Assembly: GCA_025981625.1 (NCBI GenBank)
Contig: JAICXF010000051.1
Span: 1-13,349, forward strand
Length of the DNA stretch: 13,349 nt
Origin: Sphingomonas sp.
Lineage (GTDB): Bacteria; Pseudomonadota; Alphaproteobacteria; Sphingomonadales; Sphingomonadaceae
Direction: 5' to 3'
Numbering within the stretch: position 1 is the stretch's first letter; each line of letters opens with the position of its first letter. Positions 7,799 through 13,349 of this stretch are shown piece by piece. The translations under genes were made by a program, and so were the position numbers. The notes below the pieces were generated by a model. The model was not told where the DNA came from and did not search any database. It saw only the letters and a list, made by a program, of their open reading frames with translations.

Positions 7799-8686
7799 TC
7801 AGGGGGCGATGGCCCGCAGCGCCTTCTTGCGGATCTTATAGTCGAGCGGAGGCGCGGCGCGAACCACCTCGCCGTCGAGCGAAACGGCAAGCGCTCCACG
7901 GCGGCTCTCGACCCGCAGGCGCTCGACGGCTTCGAGCTTCACCATGTCGTCCGGGCGTGCGCGGTTGAGCAGGGCGCGGACGCTCGCCGCCACAAACCCC
8001 GCGCGGGTCTTCTTGCGCATGACGAAAACACTGAGGTGACCGCCATCGAGGCTGTCGCGCTGGCCCGGCCCGCCGAGGTCGAGGCGGTAATCGTTGTTGC
8101 CGACGAACAGCAGAGGCGTGTCGACCCGCGCCTGCTCGTCATTGACGATGAGGGTCAGCCGCTGGTGCCCGAAGCGCGCGAGCGTCCGCACCGACGCGAC
8201 GATCATCGCCAGCCGCTTGCTCCGGCCGAGGCGCTTTTGCTGCTGGTCGCGGTCCACCACCATCAGCGGATAGAGGCCGATCGCGCTGTTGTTGATGAAG
8301 ATCCGGCCGTTCATCTCGGCGACGTCGACGCGCCGTTCGGTGCGGGTGGCGATGAGCCTGGCGGCTTCGTTGAGATCGGTCGGGATGCCGAGGTCCCGCG
8401 CGAAATGGTTGAGCGTGCCGAGCGGCAGGATTCCGAGCACAGTCTCCGTCCCGGCGAGCGCGGAAGCGGCCGCGCTGATCGTCCCGTCCCCGCCGCCGAC
8501 CACGACGATGCCGTCCCCGGCCTTTGTGAGCGCCTGGCAACGCGCCCGGCATTCGCCGCCGGCGATCAGTTCGATCTTCACGTCCACACCCGCCGACCGA
8601 AACGCCTCGGTGACATGCGCGCCGATGTTCGGGTCACGCGATGCCGCCCCGCCGTGGCGATTGATCAGGACCGGTATTGCCGCCAT
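7799..8686 (-). CDS. Diacylglycerol/lipid kinase family protein (DAGK catalytic domain)
   Basis: 295 residues from ATG 8686. The N-terminal nucleotide-binding fold carries VVVGGGDGTI (61-70), the GGDGT signature of the DAGK_cat family, and LPLGTLNHFARDLGIP (88-102), which follows it in this family. NNSAIGLYP (132-140), LDGGHLSV (213-220) and SLDGE (269-273) belong to the C-terminal beta-sandwich as in YegS-like lipid kinases. It should phosphorylate a lipid hydroxyl with ATP at the cytoplasmic membrane face; which lipid is not evident. No transmembrane helix is present. The frame extends to a TTG at 8707, but ATG 8686 has GGAAG six bases upstream. The gene diverges from the dehydrogenase operon. 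Confidence 0.9.
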   Translation of the reverse strand: MAAIPVLINRHGGAASRDPNIGAHVTEAFRSAGVDVKIELIAGGECRARCQALTKAGDGIVVVGGGDGTISAAASALAGTETVLGILPLGTLNHFARDLGIPTDLNEAARLIATRTERRVDVAEMNGRIFINNSAIGLYPLMVVDRDQQQKRLGRSKRLAMIVASVRTLARFGHQRLTLIVNDEQARVDTPLLFVGNNDYRLDLGGPGQRDSLDGGHLSVFVMRKKTRAGFVAASVRALLNRARPDDMVKLEAVERLRVESRRGALAVSLDGEVVRAAPPLDYKIRKKALRAIAP

Positions 8687-8733
8687 CCGCCGCTTCCAAC
8701 GCACCAACGGCCGTTTAGTCGTCCTAGCCGTTC

Positions 8734-8925
8734 TTACGGCGGCCGGTCTTGCTCATCGCGGTATCGTTCGAACAGCCCGCAAGCTGTCGCCAAGAACCCA
8801 AGCTTGAACTTGACCGGCGTCAGTTTGTCGGCGGGTTGCTTCAGCTCCGGAACGATGCGGCAGCAGCGTCGTTGCTCTGCCTGTCTTGCTCGCGACCGTG
8901 AGTGGTTCTGAGCATTAGCTCCGCG
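8734..8925 (-). other. Open frame of 63 codons without a standard start, in the divergent intergenic region
   Basis: On the minus strand the frame between TGA 8928-8926 and TAA 8736-8734 is open for 63 codons. It contains no ATG, GTG or TTG; only CTG codons could start it. Its second half has mostly G or C in third positions and encodes a plausible polypeptide (LTPVKFKLGFLATACGLFER, then a charged tail ending DRPP). It fills most of the gap between the lipid kinase and the dehydrogenase operon. It may be a gene remnant, a small gene with an unusual start, or chance. I do not recognise a family. Confidence 0.25.
8849..8873 (+). promoter_or_regulatory. EcfG-type (general stress sigma factor) promoter candidate
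   Basis: GGAAC at 8849-8853 is followed after exactly 16 bases by CGTT at 8870-8873. This is a full match to the GGAAC-N16/17-CGTT promoter described for the EcfG/SigT sigma factors of the alphaproteobacterial general stress response. Transcription would begin near 8880, giving a leader of about 65 nt before the ATG at 8945. It is correctly oriented in front of the dehydrogenase operon. The motif also lies within the start-less minus-strand open frame, so chance is not excluded. Confidence 0.5.
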
Positions 8926-8944
8926 TCAGCTCGATGGAGATTCG

Positions 8945-9721
8945 ATGGGGCAAGGTCCAACGCATCGCATCAACCGGCGGGAATTGCTGGCGCTCGGCAC
9001 GCTCGGCACTGCAGCCGCCGCCGAGGCGCTATCCCGCCACGACGGCATGCTTGGCGGACCCACCCGCAGGTACACGAATGCACTGCAATGGAATGACGGG
9101 CTGACGGATGCGCCCGAAGCCGCCGAAACGGGAGGCTGGCGCTATCTCAACGACGGCGAAGTCGGGTTTCTCACAGCCGCTGTCGACCGCCTGATCCCTG
9201 CCGATCCGACGGGGCCGAGCGCGTCGCAAGCGGGCGTCGTCGTGTTTCTCGATCGTCAGCTCGCCGGCGATTACGGCAACGGCGCGCGCTTCTATCTCGG
9301 AGGTCCGTGGCAGAAAGGCAGCGAGAGCCAAGGCTACCAGAGCCGGTTCACGCCCGCCCAATTCTATCGCCACGCGATTGCCGCGATCGAGCATGCGGTC
9401 GGCGCAAGGGCGAACGGCAAGGCATTCAAGGATCTGGCTCCTGAGGCCCAGGACAGCCTGCTCAAGCAGATGGAATCGGGGGATCTGAAGCTGGATGGCC
9501 CGATCACCTCCAAAGCCTTCTTCACGATGTTCCTTCAAAACGTGCTCGAAGGCTATTTTTCGGACCCGATCTACGGCGGCAACAAGGACGCGGCGGCGTG
9601 GAAGATGATCGGCTTCCCGGGCGCCCATTACGATTATTCAGAATGGGTGACTGCCCATGGCAAGCCGGTGCCGGTCGAGACCGTCGGGCTGACCGGCCGC
9701 CGCGCCTGGCAACGCGGTTGA
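8945..9721 (+). CDS. Gluconate 2-dehydrogenase subunit 3 family protein (Tat-exported small subunit)
   Basis: 258 residues. The start ATG 8945 has GGAG five bases upstream. The N-terminus carries a twin-arginine motif (NRRELLAL, Arg11-Arg12) and an alanine-rich hydrophobic stretch to about residue 28, so the protein is probably exported folded by Tat. The gluconate_2-dh3 domain is clear from FLTAAVDRLIPADPTGPSA (75-93), the block FLDRQLAGDYG (101-111), and the C-terminal FFTMFLQNVLEGYFSDPIY (192-210) followed by GGNKDAAAWKMIGFPGA. In the family this subunit has no cofactor; it escorts and stabilises the FAD subunit, which has no export signal of its own. The FAD subunit begins three bases after its stop, so the two are almost certainly co-translated. 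Confidence 0.93.
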   Translation: MGQGPTHRINRRELLALGTLGTAAAAEALSRHDGMLGGPTRRYTNALQWNDGLTDAPEAAETGGWRYLNDGEVGFLTAAVDRLIPADPTGPSASQAGVVVFLDRQLAGDYGNGARFYLGGPWQKGSESQGYQSRFTPAQFYRHAIAAIEHAVGARANGKAFKDLAPEAQDSLLKQMESGDLKLDGPITSKAFFTMFLQNVLEGYFSDPIYGGNKDAAAWKMIGFPGAHYDYSEWVTAHGKPVPVETVGLTGRRAWQRG

Positions 9722-9724
9722 GCC

Positions 9725-11491
9725 GTGGCCAGGACAATGCCCAAGGTCGATGTCGTGCTGATCGGCTTCGGCTGGACCGGAGCTATCCTTGCGCAGCAAT
9801 TGTGCGATGCCGGACTGACGGTGCTTGCACTCGAACGCGCCGCGGCGCGCACGACGTCGGACAATTGGGCGACGACGTTCGACCAGGACGAGCTGCGCTA
9901 CATGTGGCGCCATCACCTGTTCCAAAACGTCAAATACTCCACTCTGACCTTCCGCAACAACGTCGACCAGACCGCGCTGCCGATGCGGCACCTCGGGTCG
10001 TTTCTTCCGGGCACCGGCGTCGGCGGCGCGGGGATTCACTGGAATGGACAGATCTGGCGCTGGCTCGAGACGGACTTCAAGCTCAAGAGCCATAACGAGG
10101 CGCGCTACGGCAAACAGGCCACGGCAGGGCTGACTCTTCAGGACATGCCGCTGAGCTATGCCGAGCTCGAGCCCTATTACGACATGTTTGACAAAATCTG
10201 CGGAACCTCGGGCCAGGCCGGGAACCTGAAAGGCGCCAAGCAGGCCGGCGGCAACCCGTTCGAGGCGCCGCGGAGCGCACCCTATCCGACGCCGCCGCTG
10301 CCGATGACCTACGGGCCGAAGCTGTTCGAACAGGCTGCCGCGAGGATGGGCCTGCATCCGTTCCCGCATCCGGCCGGCAATCTGTCGCAGGCCTACACCA
10401 ACCCGCTCGGGCTGCAGATGGGCAAATGCACCTTCTGCGGCTTCTGCGAAAAGTTCGGATGCGGGAATTACTCCAAGGCGTCGCCGCAGACGACGCTGAT
10501 CCCATACATCCTCACCAAACCGAATTTCGAGCTTCGGACCGAGGCCGAGGTGCTGAAGGTTGAACGGACGCCCGACGGCCGCCACGCGACCGGCGTCACC
10601 TACATTGATTCAGCCGGCGCCGAATACTTTCAGCCGGCGGAGATCGTCGGGCTGACCGCCTACCAGCTGCACAACGTGCACCTCATGCTCCTCTCGGGCA
10701 TCGGCGCGCCTTACGACCCCGCCACGGGAAAGGGGTTCGTGGGCAAGAATTACTGCTATCAGACGATGAGCTCCGTCGACCTGTTCTTCGACGACAAGCT
10801 GCTCAATCCATTCATCGGCGCCGGCGCTCTCGCTTCGGTGATCGACGATTATAACGGCGACAACTTCGACCATTCGGGCCTGGGCTTCATCGGCGGCGCC
10901 TACATCGCCGGGATGATTACCGGCGCTCGGCCGATCGAGATGGTGAAGGTGCCCAGCGGCGTGCCGAAATGGGGGCTCGAATGGAAGCGCGCCGCGGCCA
11001 AATATTTTTTGCGGGCAATGGGCTTGTCGGTCCACGGGTCGAGCTACCCGCAAGCCGGAAACTATCTCAGCCTCGATCCGACCTACAAGGATCAGTTCGG
11101 CCGGCCGATGCTTCGGATGACGTTCGATTTCCCGCCGAACGATCTGAAAATGGCGCAATATTGCACCGATCGCGCCGCCGAGATCGCCAAGACCATGGGT
11201 GCGACCCATGTGACGCCGAAGGCGCGCAAGGGGCCGTACGACATCACCCGCTACCAGACGACGCACAATATCGGCGGGACGATGATGGGGACGACCCCCG
11301 CCGACAGCCTCGTCAACAAATATTCGCAAAGCTGGGACGTGCCCAACCTGTTCGTGACCGGGGCCGGGCTTTATCCGCAGAATCCCGGCTATAATCCCAC
11401 CGGCACGCTGGCCGCGCTGGCCTTCCTGACGGCCGACGCAATCAAGTCCCGCTACGCCAAGGCGCCCGGTGCGCCGCTCGTCGCAGCATGA
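9725..11491 (+). CDS. FAD-dependent GMC family oxidoreductase, catalytic subunit of a membrane-bound sugar/alcohol dehydrogenase
   Basis: 588 residues. The FAD-binding fold starts at VDVVLIGFGWTGAI (8-21, GxGxxG) and ends its helix at LALERA. GTGVGGAGIHWNGQ (96-109) is the second flavin-contact motif. Catalytic residues should be His514 in TTHNIGGTMMG and Asn557 in NPGYNPTGT. Four cysteines (235, 238, 241, 246) in KCTFCGFCEKFGC form a cluster typical of gluconate dehydrogenase/FAD-glucose dehydrogenase relatives, where an Fe-S centre carries electrons onward. The protein has no signal peptide, so it probably hitch-hikes through Tat with subunit 3. The start is GTG 9725; ATG 9737 is possible, but homologues as I recall them have a few residues before the FAD motif. 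The stop overlaps the cytochrome gene (ATGA). The substrate is unknown: gluconate, other aldonates, glucose, sorbitol or glycosides at C3. Confidence 0.94.
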   Translation: MARTMPKVDVVLIGFGWTGAILAQQLCDAGLTVLALERAAARTTSDNWATTFDQDELRYMWRHHLFQNVKYSTLTFRNNVDQTALPMRHLGSFLPGTGVGGAGIHWNGQIWRWLETDFKLKSHNEARYGKQATAGLTLQDMPLSYAELEPYYDMFDKICGTSGQAGNLKGAKQAGGNPFEAPRSAPYPTPPLPMTYGPKLFEQAAARMGLHPFPHPAGNLSQAYTNPLGLQMGKCTFCGFCEKFGCGNYSKASPQTTLIPYILTKPNFELRTEAEVLKVERTPDGRHATGVTYIDSAGAEYFQPAEIVGLTAYQLHNVHLMLLSGIGAPYDPATGKGFVGKNYCYQTMSSVDLFFDDKLLNPFIGAGALASVIDDYNGDNFDHSGLGFIGGAYIAGMITGARPIEMVKVPSGVPKWGLEWKRAAAKYFLRAMGLSVHGSSYPQAGNYLSLDPTYKDQFGRPMLRMTFDFPPNDLKMAQYCTDRAAEIAKTMGATHVTPKARKGPYDITRYQTTHNIGGTMMGTTPADSLVNKYSQSWDVPNLFVTGAGLYPQNPGYNPTGTLAALAFLTADAIKSRYAKAPGAPLVAA

Positions 11492-12840
11492 GCATAGCCT
11501 GGCCGCGCAGCATCGCCGGACGCGTCCTTTGGGCGATCGCGATCATCATCCTGCTCCTTATCCTGATCTCGGCGGCGTCATGGCTGTGGCTCAAGTCCAC
11601 CCAGGCGAAGACCAGCGATCCTCCACCTGGCGTGCTTTCGATCTTGACGTCGCCGATTCCCGACGGACCTAACGCGGACCTCATCCGCCGGGGGCGCTAT
11701 TTGACGATCGCCGGCGACTGCGCTTCCTGTCACACGCGCAGGGGCGGGCGTCCATTCGAGGGCGGCCTCGGGCTCGAAACCCCCTTTGGGGTCATCTATT
11801 CGGCCAACCTGACCAGCGACCGCGACAATGGCATCGGCACCTGGACTCCGGAGCAGTTCTACCGTGCATTGCACGACGGGATCGCTCCGGGCGGGAAGCA
11901 CCTCTATCCGGCGCTGCCGTATCCGCATTTCACGATCGTCAGCCGCTCCGACACCGATGCGATCCTCGCCTATCTGAAGACCGTTCCTCCGGTACATTAT
12001 GTCCAGCCGGCGAACCGCCTGCCGTTTCCCGTGGACATTCGCGCCAGCATCATCGGCTGGGACGCGCTCAACTTCTCGCCGCATGGATTTCAGCCCAATG
12101 CCGCAATGTCGCCGCAATGGAACCGCGGCGCCTATCTGGTCGAAGGTCTCGAACATTGCGGCGCCTGCCACACGCCGAAGAATGCCCTTGGCGCCGAGCG
12201 GAACGATCAGGCTTTCCGTGGCACGGCAATCGAAAATTGGGTGGCTCCCGATCTCACCGGGAATCCGCGCACCGGGCTCGGACGCTGGACGGCCGGCGAC
12301 ATCGTTCAGTATCTGCGGAGCGGACGGAATGACCACGCCAATGCTTCGGGCCTGATGGGCGAGGTCGTCGCTTATTCGACATCGCTTCTGTCGGATTCCG
12401 ATCTCGCCGCGATTGCCGCCTACATCAAATCGATTCCCGCAAGCCCGACACTCTCGAGCCCGGCACCGGATCCAGCGGCGATGCGCTCCGGATCGGCGGT
12501 TTTCTTCGACGCGTGCACTGCCTGCCATCTCGGCGGTGGCAGGGGGCAGCCCGGGATGTTCCCGCCGCTGCGCGGCAGTGCGGTCGCGCAGCAGCATGAT
12601 CCACGCGGATTGGTCCGGCTGATCCTTGCGGGCACGCGAACCGCGCCGACCCGGTCACGACCAAGCTTCCAGTCGATGCCGAGCTTCGCATGGAAGCTCA
12701 GCGACCAGGAAGTCGCCGACGTCGCCACCTATGTCCGCAACTCATGGGGCAATCGCGCGCCGCCCGTAGAGGCCCATCAGGTCGCATCGGTCCGATCGAA
12801 GCTCGACCTGGAACGACCCCTCGGCCGCGATCGGCGATAA
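11488..12840 (+). CDS. Membrane-anchored triheme cytochrome c, electron-transfer subunit of the GMC dehydrogenase
   Basis: 450 residues, ATG at 11488 overlapping the GMC stop. One N-terminal hydrophobic helix (about 13-35) is either an uncleaved anchor or a signal peptide. Three cytochrome c domains follow with CASCH (78-82), CGACH (224-228) and CTACH (343-347), as in the cytochrome subunits of gluconate, fructose and alcohol dehydrogenases that hand electrons to ubiquinone. Probable axial methionines are Met290 (GLMGEVV) for heme 2 and Met397 (QSMPSFAW) for heme 3. Heme domain 1 has YPALPYPHF where relatives often have a methionine, and there is no Met at all between residues 82 and 206; His147 or His138 might replace it. 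No ribosome site is seen, so translation is likely coupled to the GMC gene. This is the last gene of the operon. Confidence 0.95.
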   Translation: MSIAWPRSIAGRVLWAIAIIILLLILISAASWLWLKSTQAKTSDPPPGVLSILTSPIPDGPNADLIRRGRYLTIAGDCASCHTRRGGRPFEGGLGLETPFGVIYSANLTSDRDNGIGTWTPEQFYRALHDGIAPGGKHLYPALPYPHFTIVSRSDTDAILAYLKTVPPVHYVQPANRLPFPVDIRASIIGWDALNFSPHGFQPNAAMSPQWNRGAYLVEGLEHCGACHTPKNALGAERNDQAFRGTAIENWVAPDLTGNPRTGLGRWTAGDIVQYLRSGRNDHANASGLMGEVVAYSTSLLSDSDLAAIAAYIKSIPASPTLSSPAPDPAAMRSGSAVFFDACTACHLGGGRGQPGMFPPLRGSAVAQQHDPRGLVRLILAGTRTAPTRSRPSFQSMPSFAWKLSDQEVADVATYVRNSWGNRAPPVEAHQVASVRSKLDLERPLGRDRR

Positions 12841-12908
12841 GCCGGTTGCGGTATCTCCGCGGCGGGCGCGAATTGCCGTAGCTGTCTCGCCGCCCCATAT
12901 CCGCAGCG

Positions 12909-13349
12909 ATGGCGATTCAGATCCGTACCAGCCTTGCCGAGCCCGACACCGGCGCCGCGTTCGTTCCGCACAAACCCGCGCGCCCGGAGAAGGCCGAAGG
13001 CGGGAAGCTGTTCAAGCTGGTCGCGGATTACGAACCCGCGGGCGACCAGCCGACGGCGATCCGCGAGCTGGTCGAGGGCATCGGCCAGAACGGCGAAGTC
13101 AGCCAGGTCCTCCTCGGGGTAACTGGATCGGGCAAGACCTTCACCATGGCCAAGGTGATCGAGACGCTGCAGCGGCCGGCACTGGTGATCGCCCCTAACA
13201 AGATCCTCGCGGCGCAGCTCTACGGCGAGTTCAAGAGCTTCTTCCCCGATAACGCGGTCGAATATTTCGTCAGCTATTACGATTACTACCAGCCCGAAGC
13301 CTACGTGCCCCGGTCCGACACCTACATCGAGAAGGAAAGCTCGGTGAAC
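12909..13349 (+). CDS. uvrB: Excinuclease ABC subunit UvrB, N-terminal part (runs off right edge)
   Basis: 147 codons are visible from ATG 12909. UvrB is the damage-verifying helicase-like subunit of nucleotide excision repair, working with UvrA and UvrC in the cytoplasm. The core begins near residue 34 with [17 protein letters not shown]. Walker A GVTGSGKT is at 70-77 (Lys76), [14 protein letters not shown] at 95-108, and the damage-probing beta-hairpin region begins with [16 protein letters not shown] (119-134). PNKI replaces the common PNKT. The first ~30 residues ([20 protein letters not shown]) form an N-terminal extension relative to E. coli UvrB, of the kind I recall from sphingomonads. 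No clear Shine-Dalgarno is present, and no GTTC-N7-GTTC LexA box is seen in the 68 bp upstream. Confidence 0.97.
   Translation, partial: MAIQIRTSLAEPDTGAAFVPHKPARPEKAEGGKLFKLVADYEPAGDQPTAIRELVEGIGQNGEVSQVLLGVTGSGKTFTMAKVIETLQRPALVIAPNKILAAQLYGEFKSFFPDNAVEYFVSYYDYYQPEAYVPRSDTYIEKESSVN

Noticed and set aside
6600..7841. Plus-strand open frame of 413 codons across the DUF2721 and HdeD-like genes
   Set aside because: Low-complexity Arg/Ala/Ser-rich composition and no recognisable fold. The minus strand carries well-formed membrane proteins with ribosome site or family support.
11003..11010. Run of T residues as a transcription terminator
   Set aside because: It lies inside the GMC coding sequence, is read as Lys-Tyr-Phe-Leu codons, and has no GC-rich stem directly before it.
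12848..12860. GCGG-TATCT-CCGC hairpin after the cytochrome gene as an operon terminator
   Set aside because: Four base pairs and no T run follow, so it cannot be supported as an intrinsic terminator.
12841..12908. LexA/SOS box before uvrB
   Set aside because: No GTTC-N7-GTTC or similar paired half-sites are present in the gap; any SOS control would need sites not visible here.

Overview
The window is GC-rich with dense, mostly operonic genes. It reads as chromosome of an alphaproteobacterium, most likely a sphingomonad (Sphingomonadales). That placement rests on the UvrB N-terminus, the RecJ type, the gluconate-2-dehydrogenase-like operon and a candidate EcfG-type (general stress response) promoter. 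It is inference from recalled family resemblance, not a search. No integrase, transposase, CRISPR array, phage gene or rRNA is visible. No stretch longer than about 260 bp lacks a gene.

Layout: 1-618 (+) is the C-terminal half of an MFS transporter cut by the window edge. It converges, with a 20-bp gap, on a long minus-strand block (639-8686). Read in the direction of transcription, that block is: a diacylglycerol/lipid kinase family gene (8686-7799), an HdeD/DUF308-like membrane protein (7736-7161), a DUF2721 membrane protein (7126-6647), recJ (6561-4810), tRNA-Glu(UUC) (4769-4694), and cyoA-cyoB-cyoC-cyoD (4586-639). The four cyo genes are joined by three identical 4-base ATGA stop/start overlaps. 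The cyoB product keeps all heme, CuB, proton-channel and ubiquinol-site residues of a bo3-type quinol oxidase. CyoA lacks CuA ligands, so this is a ubiquinol oxidase and not a cytochrome c oxidase.

The 258-bp divergent gap 8687-8944 carries a good match to the alphaproteobacterial EcfG promoter (GGAAC-N16-CGTT). On its minus strand there is also an open frame of 63 codons with no normal start codon. The plus-strand operon 8945-12840 follows: a Tat-exported gluconate 2-dehydrogenase subunit 3 family protein, an FAD-dependent GMC oxidoreductase with a four-Cys cluster, and a membrane-anchored triheme cytochrome c. Together they form a three-subunit periplasmic dehydrogenase whose sugar, sugar-acid or alcohol substrate cannot be read from sequence. 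uvrB begins at 12909 and runs off the right edge.

How it fits together: the dehydrogenase would oxidise a substrate in the periplasm and pass electrons through FAD, a probable Fe-S cluster and c-hemes to ubiquinone. The bo3 oxidase encoded about 4 kb away would re-oxidise ubiquinol with O2 and pump protons. The pairing is an inference from biochemistry and proximity. recJ and uvrB are housekeeping DNA-repair genes. I did not find a clearly new system. The most open points are the start-less open frame, the EcfG-type promoter candidates, and the first heme domain of the cytochrome, which lacks a methionine ligand.
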